Part shown: piece after piece, positions 1 through 7,223 of the stretch
How the letters are laid out: every line of letters begins with the position of its first letter
Numbering within the stretch: the first letter of the stretch is position 1
NCBI GenBank assembly: GCA_946482345.1
Contig: CAMLRJ010000111.1
Coordinates: 1 to 8,803 of the forward strand
Reading direction: 5' to 3'
From: an uncultured Cellvibrio sp.
GTDB taxonomy: Bacteria; Pseudomonadota; Gammaproteobacteria; Pseudomonadales; Cellvibrionaceae
Length of the DNA stretch: 8,803 nt
Program-made: the position numbers and the translations under genes
The notes under the pieces: model-generated
Databases searched by the model: none
Told to the model about the DNA's origin: nothing
The model's input: the letters and a program-made list of their open reading frames with translations, nothing else

Positions 1-309
1 GGGATAGATAAAGTGATTGTTTTTATTGATTATTATTTTCAGACTACGAACATGGTGCGATGACAATTGTTTTGTGAATTTTTTTATAAATTTTTTTTTC
101 AGATCATGATTGCAAAAAAATCCTATGACTCTCGTGTCGCAGCAATCAACTTGTGCGTGTTATTTTTTGCAGCATTGGTTTATAAAAATCACCAAAACAA
201 TACTTTTTACAGCAGACCATAAAATTAAAACTTACTGAATTATTGCAGATTCAAGAGAAAATTTGAGGTATGATGCGCCAAACTCATCAACAAGAGAGCA
301 TAACGACTG
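1..309. other. AT-rich non-coding leader upstream of ubiB
   Basis: No convincing gene is seen here on either strand; all frames are closed by frequent stops. The stretch is strongly AT-rich. It contains several T-tracts followed by CAG (CAG at 40-42, 100-102, 170-172, 210-212 and 246-248), which would favour intrinsic DNA curvature. A 7-bp inverted repeat (TGATTGC at 107-113 with GCAATCA at 142-148, 28-nt loop) is present but too weak to call an RNA structure. A weak promoter-like pair (ATGACA at 60-65 and TATAAA at 85-90, 19-nt spacer) can be seen, as can a -10-like TATGAT nearer the gene. In many gammaproteobacteria ubiB directly follows ubiJ and ubiE; here no end of such a gene is visible, so ubiB probably has its own promoter. 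Confidence 0.7.
243..274 (+). promoter_or_regulatory. candidate ubiB promoter (-10 TATGAT)
   Basis: TATGAT at 269-274 matches five of six bases of the sigma70 -10 consensus. It would give a transcript starting near 281, about 29 nt before the ubiB start codon. The only -35-like element is TTGCAG at 243-248, a poor match with a long 20-nt spacer, so the call rests mainly on the -10 box and the AT-rich DNA upstream. This is inference from sequence pattern alone. Confidence 0.35.
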
Positions 310-1854
310 ATGGTTTTTTTTCGTTTATTTAAAATTCTTCGGGTATTGGCAAGATACAGACTCTATAAATTACTACCTGCCAGCACACCATTAAGCGTCA
401 AACTGGCACTGGCCTGGATGCGTTTGATTCCGGGAAAGGATCTGTCACGGGGAGCAGCCCTGCGTCATGGATTTGAAGATCTCGGCCCCATTTTTATTAA
501 ATTCGGCCAACTTTTATCAACACGCCCCGATTTAATCCCGCAGGACATAGCTCAGGAGCTGTGTTATTTGCAAGACAATGTCACCCCTTTTGATAACGAC
601 CAATTTCGTGAGCTGCTTGAAAAATCGCTCGGTGTCAAAATTGATACTGTATTTTCGCACTATGAAAAAGAACCTCTGGCCTCCGCTTCTATTGCGCAGG
701 TTCATGCAGCCAAGCTAATGGATGGTCGCGATGTGATTATCAAATTGGTGCGACCCAATCTTGAAAAAGTCATTGAACAAGATATTCAATTGTTATTGAT
801 CATCGCCAAACTTATTGAAAAATTCAGTCAGGATGGTAGGCGGTTACGGCCCGTTGAAATTGTTAAAGATTATCGTATTACCATTTTCGACGAATTGGAT
901 TTGCAACGCGAAGCGGCCAACGCATCACAACTGCGCCGCAATTTTTTGAATTCCCCATTACTTTATGTGCCGGAAATTATCTGGCCGTTTACTCGATCCA
1001 ACCTGTTGGTAATGGAACGGATCTACGGAATTCCGGTGACGGATCTACAACAACTTAATGCACAGAATACGGATTTAAAATGTTTGGCCGAGCGAGGTGT
1101 GGAAATATTTTTCACGCAAGTGTTCGAACACAATTTTTTCCATGCGGATATGCATCCCGGTAATATTTTTGTATCACGTGAAAATCCGCAAAGCCCGCAA
1201 TATATGGCAGTGGATATGGCGATAGTGGCGTCGCTCAATAAAGAAGACCAATATTATCTTGCGCGCAATTTATTGGCTATGTTCCGTCGCGATTATCGTC
1301 AGGTAGCCGAATTGCATGTGCAATCCGGTTGGGTACCTGCAACTGTGCGAGTGGGCGATCTGGAAGCGGCAATACGTACAGTCTGTGAGCCGATTTTTGA
1401 AAAACCGCTGAAAGATATTTCTTTTGGTAATGTTCTATTGAGTTTGTTCCGAACCGCACGCCGTTTTGATATGCAAGTACAACCTCAATTAGTGTTGCTG
1501 CAAAAAACACTGTTGAATATCGAAGGTTTAGGCAGACAGCTTTATCCGGATCTGGACCTCTGGCAAACCGCGCATCCTTTTTTGGAACGTTGGTTGAAAA
1601 ATCGTTTTCATCCGAAAAGTTTATGGAAAGAATTAAAACGTTATGCACCGGAATGGATGGAAAAGTTTCCGCAAGTACCACAGTTAGTGTTCAGTGGATT
1701 ACAAGAGTTGCCTGCTATTTCAGATCAATTAAAACAGTTGCGACAACAACAGCTTGAACAAACACGGAAAAATCGGCGCACCAATCTGATAACACAACTC
1801 ATGTTAATCAGCATATTCTCTCTGTCTGCCGCTTATCTGGTATTAAACTGGTGA
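310..1854 (+). CDS. ubiB: UbiB, atypical kinase/ATPase of ubiquinone biosynthesis
   Basis: This is a 514-residue member of the UbiB/ABC1/ADCK family, membrane-associated ATPases needed for ubiquinone synthesis, probably by helping lipid intermediates reach the Ubi enzyme complex. Visible hallmarks are the KxGQ motif (K64-Q67), the Ala-rich loop that replaces the kinase P-loop (ASASIAQVH, 124-132), the beta3-type Lys (K145), the ExD motif (E195-D197) and the catalytic segment HADMHPGN (278-285). Long stretches match E. coli UbiB as I remember it (for example [13 protein letters not shown] and [18 protein letters not shown]). Two features are odd. The DFG-equivalent is D302-M-A, followed by IVA, where E. 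coli has DCG-IVG. The C-terminus has one hydrophobic segment (about 491-511), whereas E. coli UbiB (546 residues) has two. The start fits family N-termini; an AGAGAG at 293-298 is a weak ribosome binding site 11 nt upstream. A run of eight T follows the start codon. Family assignment is very secure. Confidence 0.97.
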   Translation: MVFFRLFKILRVLARYRLYKLLPASTPLSVKLALAWMRLIPGKDLSRGAALRHGFEDLGPIFIKFGQLLSTRPDLIPQDIAQELCYLQDNVTPFDNDQFRELLEKSLGVKIDTVFSHYEKEPLASASIAQVHAAKLMDGRDVIIKLVRPNLEKVIEQDIQLLLIIAKLIEKFSQDGRRLRPVEIVKDYRITIFDELDLQREAANASQLRRNFLNSPLLYVPEIIWPFTRSNLLVMERIYGIPVTDLQQLNAQNTDLKCLAERGVEIFFTQVFEHNFFHADMHPGNIFVSRENPQSPQYMAVDMAIVASLNKEDQYYLARNLLAMFRRDYRQVAELHVQSGWVPATVRVGDLEAAIRTVCEPIFEKPLKDISFGNVLLSLFRTARRFDMQVQPQLVLLQKTLLNIEGLGRQLYPDLDLWQTAHPFLERWLKNRFHPKSLWKELKRYAPEWMEKFPQVPQLVFSGLQELPAISDQLKQLRQQQLEQTRKNRRTNLITQLMLISIFSLSAAYLVLNW

Positions 1855-1892
1855 GCTGCAAATAAACATTTCATAACCCGCGCTGCACCATA

Positions 1893-1920
1893 GCTATTCA
1901 TCCCTCATCTGCTATTATCC
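1893..1920 (+). repeat. imperfect direct repeat at the operon promoter
   Basis: GCTATTCATCC (1893-1903) and GCTATTATCC (1911-1920) are near-identical copies that begin 18 nt apart. The second overlaps the predicted -10 box and the first lies just upstream, roughly where a -35 would be. The layout could be a pair of regulator half-sites, but chance is a real alternative at this length. Confidence 0.35.
1910..1918 (+). promoter_or_regulatory. extended -10 promoter of the signalling operon
   Basis: TGCTATTAT combines a TG dinucleotide one base upstream with TATTAT (five of six bases of the -10 consensus), the arrangement of an extended -10 promoter. Such promoters tolerate a poor -35, and none is evident near 1890. 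Transcription would begin near 1925, giving a leader of about 25 nt that contains the strong AAGAGGA ribosome binding site (1938-1944) of the following gene. A short inverted repeat TTATC/GATAA (1915-1919 and 1924-1928) overlaps the -10 box and probable start site. Predicted from pattern only. Confidence 0.45.
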
Positions 1921-1950
1921 AGAGATAAAAAACAGATAAGAGGATATGTC

Positions 1951-3777
1951 ATGTCTACTCGGGCAAGTATTCTGCTTGTGGATGATACACCTGAAAACCT
2001 TGATGTTTTAAGCGCCATTCTTGAAGATCTTAATTGCCAGTTATTGGTGGCAACTTCAGGAGAACGCGCACTGGAAATTACAGCGAAACAAAATCCTGAT
2101 TTGATTTTGCTGGACATTATGATGCCCGACATTAATGGTTTTGAAGTCTGCAAAAGATTGAAAGCCAATCCGGATACCGCTGCCATATCCATTATTTTTG
2201 TCACCGCCCGCACCGACGATATCAGTTTGGGTTTTCAAGTCGGCGGAGCAGATTACATTACCAAACCGATTAATGCCGACGAAGTAAAAGCGCGAGTTAA
2301 TTATCATCTCGAACGCAAGCAATTACTCGCAGAACTTCAATCGTTCAATCGCTCACTTGAAACCAAAGTACGCGAACGCACTGCCGAGCTGACCCTGGCC
2401 AATCGTCATTTGCGCGAAGAAATTAATGAACGTCGCTATATGCAGGACAGGCTGAATTATTTAGCCACACATGATTTTGTCACACGACTTTATAATCGTA
2501 ATGCACTGGAGAGTCATGTTTCCGAATTGTTGGCACGCATCCAGCTGGATTCATCATCTGCAACTTTTTTACTTATTGATATAGACAGGTTTCGCTTAAT
2601 TAATGAAAGCTGTGGCAGTGTAGCCGGTGATGAATTATTAAGGCAATTTGCTGATTCAATTTCCGGATTACTATCGCGTGAAGATTTTTTTGCGCGAATT
2701 GGTGGTGACAGGTTTGTGGTGGTTTCACCTATAGTGTTGAATACCAAAGGCATGGCGCTGGCGCAAACTATATTGAACCATTTGCAGGATTTCAGTTTTC
2801 AATGGGAAGAAAAACAATTCAATCTTGAAGCATCAATAGGCGCCATCCAACTCTCGGATAAAATTTACAGTTTTGATCAGGTCATGCTGTACGCAGACGA
2901 AACTCTTTATTTGGCCAAGAACGAAGGCCGGGGCATTGTCCGCACTTTCAATGACGCACTTAATGAAAAGTCCAGCCAACGTGAAAGTATTAATTGGGCA
3001 TCGCGATTGGTCGATGCGTTAAAAGAAAACTCTTTTCGGCTTTTCTTTCAGTTTGTTGAAAATATTCAACCACAACAGGAAAAATCTTACCGCATGGAAA
3101 TTTTGTTAAGATTGTGGGACAGCAATCAAAACCGAATCATATATCCCATCGAATTTATTCGCCCTGCGGAAAGATTACATTTAATCGGCAAGCTGGATCG
3201 ATGGGTTGTCAATGCGGCCTTTGAATTTTTTGCAAAAAACCCGGTTTTGTTGAATAAAATTGAACTGATCTCAATCAATCTCTCTGCAATCAGTATTCGT
3301 GATCTGGCGTTCTCTCAATTCATTTCCACAAAACTGCATGACTTCAAAATTCCGCCCAATAAAATATGTTTTGAAGTCACCGAGACCGAAGCCATCATCA
3401 ATGTCGAATCCGCAAAATCCTTTATGCGCAGTTTGAGTGATATGGGTTGCCATTTCGCACTGGATGATTTTGGCAGCGGTTTCGCATCCTACGCTTATTT
3501 ACATCAACTGGTGTTTGATAAAATCAAAATCGATGGAATTTTTGTACGCGATATGGATACCGATGCATCACACTACGCCATGGTCAAATCGATTGTTGAA
3601 ATGGCATCTTCACTGAAAAAAGAAATTACGGCGGAATTTGTTGAACATGAAGCTGTTGCAACCATTCTGGCGGAACTCGGTGTCAGCTGGGTACAGGGAT
3701 ATCATTTTCATCGTCCGGAATTGTTAGATGCGCATCATCTGCAACAATATTTACTAAAAGATGATGCCAAACACTAA
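1951..3777 (+). CDS. response regulator with REC, degenerate GGDEF and EAL domains (probable c-di-GMP phosphodiesterase)
   Basis: This 608-residue soluble protein has three domains. The N-terminal receiver (about 5-120) shows acidic residues D11/D12, phospho-acceptor D55, T85 and K105. A charged helical linker (about 121-165) resembles a signalling coiled coil. The GGDEF domain (about 166-335) keeps the DID (210-212), N218 and D227 positions, but its signature reads GGDRF (251-255) and the RxxD inhibitory-site Arg is Ser (S242), so cyclase activity is unlikely. The EAL domain (about 345-600) has EIL in place of EAL (E383), with N443, E475/E478, D505-D506, K526, E562, E565 and Q582 all in place, so c-di-GMP hydrolysis is predicted. 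The GGDEF domain may bind GTP as an allosteric input, as known for some GGDEF-EAL proteins. ATG at 1951 has a strong upstream AAGAGGA site. The downstream hybrid kinase overlaps this gene and is its likely phosphodonor. Architecture is certain; enzyme activity is inferred. Confidence 0.95.
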   Translation: MSTRASILLVDDTPENLDVLSAILEDLNCQLLVATSGERALEITAKQNPDLILLDIMMPDINGFEVCKRLKANPDTAAISIIFVTARTDDISLGFQVGGADYITKPINADEVKARVNYHLERKQLLAELQSFNRSLETKVRERTAELTLANRHLREEINERRYMQDRLNYLATHDFVTRLYNRNALESHVSELLARIQLDSSSATFLLIDIDRFRLINESCGSVAGDELLRQFADSISGLLSREDFFARIGGDRFVVVSPIVLNTKGMALAQTILNHLQDFSFQWEEKQFNLEASIGAIQLSDKIYSFDQVMLYADETLYLAKNEGRGIVRTFNDALNEKSSQRESINWASRLVDALKENSFRLFFQFVENIQPQQEKSYRMEILLRLWDSNQNRIIYPIEFIRPAERLHLIGKLDRWVVNAAFEFFAKNPVLLNKIELISINLSAISIRDLAFSQFISTKLHDFKIPPNKICFEVTETEAIINVESAKSFMRSLSDMGCHFALDDFGSGFASYAYLHQLVFDKIKIDGIFVRDMDTDASHYAMVKSIVEMASSLKKEITAEFVEHEAVATILAELGVSWVQGYHFHRPELLDAHHLQQYLLKDDAKH

Positions 3778-6700
3778 ATTAATGAATATAGGTCGAACGC
3801 TGCTGATCGCAATCAGCATTACGACCGGTTATTTTTTTCTGGCAAAATTCGGCATGGCCTGGAGCGGTTTTACTTCCGGCGTTACGCTGGTTTGGCCCGC
3901 TGCGGGATTGGCGTTGTTTAGTTGTTTTTATTTCGGCTGGCGTTACATACCCGCCATCTTTGCAGGATCTTTGCTGGCGACACTTTTATTAAACTTCAAC
4001 CAGCTCACAAATCCACTGCCCGAATTGGTTTTTTATGCATCCATAATGGCAATAGCTGATAGCCTGCAAGCGGTTGCCGTGGCACGTATTAATAAAAAAT
4101 TATTTGATCATCATTTCACTCTGTCAATTGTCAAACTCTTACCTTTCATTATCAGTGTGTTTGCTGGTTGCCTGATTTCATCCAGTATAGGCACTTTGAT
4201 TCTTTATCACTTACAAATAGTTACCGGTGAACTGCTAAACAATTGGTTGTCCTGGTGGATGGGCGACTCAGCGGGAATGTTATTATTTACCCCTTTATTG
4301 CTCTGGTGTTTTTTAAAAAAATTGCGCGTAGGGAATCCTGGTGCAAGGGCATTTTTATTGCTGTCATCCGTCGCTGGTATTTCTATATTTATTATGGCGG
4401 CAATTAATTTTATTGAAGACAAGCAAATTAAACAACAACAGGAGCTGGCATCACAACGATTTCAAACCGCATTAAACAATCGCCTTGAATTAAGCTTGCG
4501 TGATATGGATGTGATGAATCGCTTCTATTACAAAATATATCCAACCGCAGAAGATTTCGATGAATTGGCCAAACCATTACTGGAGCGAAGTCCGTGGATA
4601 AACAGTCTCACCTGGCTACCGATTAAAAATTTTAAAAACCAAACCACGGAACCTGTTTTTTGGTCTTTTTCACTGGATGAAAAATCCAAATTGGATTCAG
4701 TTACCGATTTAATGCGATTTATCAATCAGCATAAAGAAAACCGACAGCTATTTGTGAGTGAACTTCAGTTCACTCAGGCATCGGAGCTGGCTAATTTTTA
4801 TGTTTATCATCCAGTGATGGATTGCTTAAGCACCAAAAAAGGTAATTGTTATTTTCGTGGCTGGGTTATTGGCAGTGTTGATTTACATCAATGGTTAAAT
4901 CATGCACTGCAGCAGGTTGGAAAATCACCCGACATAGCGGCTATTGAAATAGAGACGGGTAACGAAAAATTTATGCTTGTTCATAAAAATGGGAAATGGA
5001 AAAAAGAACAACACATCGCATCAACGCAGTTGATTTTACAAACCCCCTGGTACCTTCTAGACAAAACTTTTCAATTAAAGGTTTATCAGATCCAGTCATC
5101 CGGGTGGATACTGAGCTGGTTACAAATCAGCGCATTGATTTGTTGTCTGCTATTTTTTGCCTTGTTGTTTTCCTATATTTATGCGCAACAACGACAAGAT
5201 TTGTTGATAGCCCACAACCAGAAGAAACTGGAAGAAGATATTGAATATCACACACGATCACTACGCTCAACCAATGATTGGTTATTAAATGAAATCGCCG
5301 AAAGAAAAGCGGCACAGGAATTGTTGGAAAAATCCAGAAGCGAATTGTTTCAACGCGAACAACACTTGCGCAGTTTACTGGACAATATTCCTGATCCTAT
5401 TTGGTTAAAAAGTACAGAAGGATATTATCTCAGTTGCAATCAGGCTTTTGCCAAACTACTCGGATTGACAGAAGACGATATTATTGGAAAACATGAATTT
5501 GATCTGGTTGCCGCAGAAGTAGCGGCTAATTTTCGTTTGCACGATGAAAAAGCCTTGCAAAATAATCAACAGCCGCATCGATATGAGCAATGGCTGGTTG
5601 CTTCAGATTCAACCCCGCATTTATTGGACACACTGAAACTAGGCATTAAAAATTTACAAGGTGAAGTGATAGGCGTATTGGGAATCGGGCGGGACATTTC
5701 GGAAAAACATTATTTAATTCACGCTTTGCAAATTGCAAAAGATACAGCACAAGCCGCTACCCAGGCAAAAAGTCGATTTCTGGCAAATATGAGTCATGAA
5801 ATTCGCACACCTTTAAATGCAGTGCTGGGCTATTCGCAATTATTGATTCGGGACAAGGAGATAGGCCCGCAACAACGGGAAAAATTGTCAGCAATTTTAA
5901 CATCAAGCCACAAATTACTGGACTTAATCAATGACATTTTGGATCTTTCCAAAATTGAATCGGGCGCATTGAATATCAAGCAAGATTATTTCGATTTGCA
6001 TCAGGAAGTAGCAACCGTGATCACAGTAGTGTCGGATCGTGCCCGCGCAAAAGGGCTTTTGCTTGAAGTCGAAATTGGTTTACAAAAGCCCTACACGGTA
6101 AAAGGCGACAGACAAAAACTGGGGCAGATATTAATTAATCTGCTAAGCAACGCCATAAAATTTACCGAACAGGGAAGAGTGGGTTTGCATTTGCAAAAAA
6201 TGCATTACGGCATTGAATTTATTGTCAGTGATACGGGTGCAGGTATTGCAGAAAATGAATTAACCGAATTATTTGTTGCATTCAAACAAGGTATGGCCGG
6301 TGAAAATGTTGGCGGTACGGGTTTGGGATTAACTTTATCTCGTCACCTTGCGGAAGCCATGGGCGGTAGCTTGCAGTTACAAAGCCAGGTAGGTGTTGGC
6401 ACCAAGGCTTTTTTACGCTTGCCTTTTAAAGAAGAATCAGCCGAGTTGAGCGATGAGTTTCTTAATAATCTGACATCTATTGAATTAACCAAAGCCGTTA
6501 ATGTTCTGGTGGTTGAGGATGATAAAGCGAGCAACCAGATTCTGGTTGATTTGTTAACAGAAACGGGTTGTCAGGTTGATTTTGCATTTGACGGACGCGA
6601 AGGATTGGAGAAGTCCACACAAAAACAATTCGATTTAATTTTTACCGATATTCGCATGCCGGATCTCAACGGCTTGGAAATGCTGCAAGCTCTTCGTCAA

Positions 6701-7123
6701 ATTCCGACTTATATTAATACACCGATTATCGCTGTTTCCGCATCAAGCCTTGAACATGAACGCGAATATTATATGGCGCAAAGTTTTCAGGATTTTATTG
6801 GCAAACCTTATTCGTTTAACGAAATTTTTCAGGCCTTGATTACATTTGCCGGCGCAAAACATTCCAATAATGATTTCAACCCTGACACTGATCAATCATC
6901 AGATAACCCCGAAACTGAATCCGTTAATCTTGCCGCAGTAAAACCCCAGTTGGAATCTCTCATGGATTTCGCAACCCATGGTGACATGAGCAGCGTGAAA
7001 TCCCTGTTCGCCAAAATACCACCCGAAACCCTCGGTAAACTTCACCATCAACAGCTTTCTACCGCACTGAAAAATTACGATCTCGAAAAAGTCGAACAAC
7101 TTATTCGGGGCTGGCTGACTTAA
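3761..7123 (+). CDS. hybrid sensor histidine kinase, MASE1-CHASE-PAS-HisKA-HATPase-REC
   Basis: This 1120-residue inner-membrane kinase is predicted to sense an unknown signal. Residues about 11-218 are a multi-pass MASE1-type region (VWPAAGLAL signature at 44-52). Residues about 230-445 are a periplasmic CHASE-type domain (ERSPWINSLTWLP, 275-287) with two close Cys (C355, C363). A transmembrane helix (about 447-474) and a coiled coil lead to a PAS domain (about 533-648). HisKA has H679 in MSHEIRTPLN; HATPase_c shows the N box (N793, N797), DTGAGI (824-829) and GGTGLGL (851-857). A receiver domain (about 913-1030) carries D920/D921, phospho-acceptor D963, S993 and K1015. The last 70 or so residues form a helical tail lacking an Hpt-type His motif. 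The start overlaps the regulator gene by 17 nt, with in-frame ATGs at 3761, 3764 and 3782. No good ribosome binding site precedes any of them, so translation is probably coupled and the exact start is uncertain. Confidence 0.95.
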   Translation: MMPNTKLMNIGRTLLIAISITTGYFFLAKFGMAWSGFTSGVTLVWPAAGLALFSCFYFGWRYIPAIFAGSLLATLLLNFNQLTNPLPELVFYASIMAIADSLQAVAVARINKKLFDHHFTLSIVKLLPFIISVFAGCLISSSIGTLILYHLQIVTGELLNNWLSWWMGDSAGMLLFTPLLLWCFLKKLRVGNPGARAFLLLSSVAGISIFIMAAINFIEDKQIKQQQELASQRFQTALNNRLELSLRDMDVMNRFYYKIYPTAEDFDELAKPLLERSPWINSLTWLPIKNFKNQTTEPVFWSFSLDEKSKLDSVTDLMRFINQHKENRQLFVSELQFTQASELANFYVYHPVMDCLSTKKGNCYFRGWVIGSVDLHQWLNHALQQVGKSPDIAAIEIETGNEKFMLVHKNGKWKKEQHIASTQLILQTPWYLLDKTFQLKVYQIQSSGWILSWLQISALICCLLFFALLFSYIYAQQRQDLLIAHNQKKLEEDIEYHTRSLRSTNDWLLNEIAERKAAQELLEKSRSELFQREQHLRSLLDNIPDPIWLKSTEGYYLSCNQAFAKLLGLTEDDIIGKHEFDLVAAEVAANFRLHDEKALQNNQQPHRYEQWLVASDSTPHLLDTLKLGIKNLQGEVIGVLGIGRDISEKHYLIHALQIAKDTAQAATQAKSRFLANMSHEIRTPLNAVLGYSQLLIRDKEIGPQQREKLSAILTSSHKLLDLINDILDLSKIESGALNIKQDYFDLHQEVATVITVVSDRARAKGLLLEVEIGLQKPYTVKGDRQKLGQILINLLSNAIKFTEQGRVGLHLQKMHYGIEFIVSDTGAGIAENELTELFVAFKQGMAGENVGGTGLGLTLSRHLAEAMGGSLQLQSQVGVGTKAFLRLPFKEESAELSDEFLNNLTSIELTKAVNVLVVEDDKASNQILVDLLTETGCQVDFAFDGREGLEKSTQKQFDLIFTDIRMPDLNGLEMLQALRQIPTYINTPIIAVSASSLEHEREYYMAQSFQDFIGKPYSFNEIFQALITFAGAKHSNNDFNPDTDQSSDNPETESVNLAAVKPQLESLMDFATHGDMSSVKSLFAKIPPETLGKLHHQQLSTALKNYDLEKVEQLIRGWLT

Positions 7124-7140
7124 GTGAATGAGTAAACCCG

Positions 7141-7170
7141 CTGGAATCCCCAGCCAAAATACTGTATAAA
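7141..7170 (+). promoter_or_regulatory. predicted recN promoter
   Basis: TATAAA at 7165-7170 is a five-of-six match to the -10 consensus, with CTGGAA at 7141-7146 as a weak -35 (three of six bases) and an 18-nt spacer. The -10 lies inside the LexA-type box, the geometry expected for a repressed SOS promoter. Transcription would start near 7177, leaving a leader of about 45 nt before recN. There is no terminator after the upstream kinase gene, so some read-through into recN is also possible. Confidence 0.5.
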
Positions 7171-7177
7171 CAGCCAT
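7162..7177 (+). promoter_or_regulatory. LexA-type SOS box upstream of recN
   Basis: CTGTATAAACAGCCAT fits the gammaproteobacterial LexA operator pattern CTG-N10-CAG except for the final base (T for G). The left half CTGTATA is perfect and the right end CCA matches the usual CCAG form. The box covers the predicted -10 of recN, a classical SOS gene repressed by LexA in E. coli, which makes the call much stronger than the motif alone. Binding itself is inferred. Confidence 0.7.
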
Positions 7178-7223
7178 ATGTTTTTGCGGGATTTTTGGTG
7201 AGGCAACTTTTCGTGAGGCCAAT

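Noticed and set aside
107..148. TGATTGC/GCAATCA inverted repeat as a structured RNA
   Set aside because: Seven base pairs with a 28-nt unstructured loop in AT-rich DNA is within chance, and no riboswitch or sRNA family is recognised.
1277..1681. 134-codon open frame on the minus strand
   Set aside because: It is antisense to the conserved core of ubiB and has no family features.
1855..1890. Terminator after ubiB
   Set aside because: No stable stem followed by a T-run is seen; ubiB transcription may read into the next operon.
7140..7154. GCTGG-AATCC-CCAGC hairpin after the hybrid kinase gene as a terminator
   Set aside because: The stem is only 5 bp and no T-run follows; the next bases are CAAAATACTG, leading into the recN promoter.
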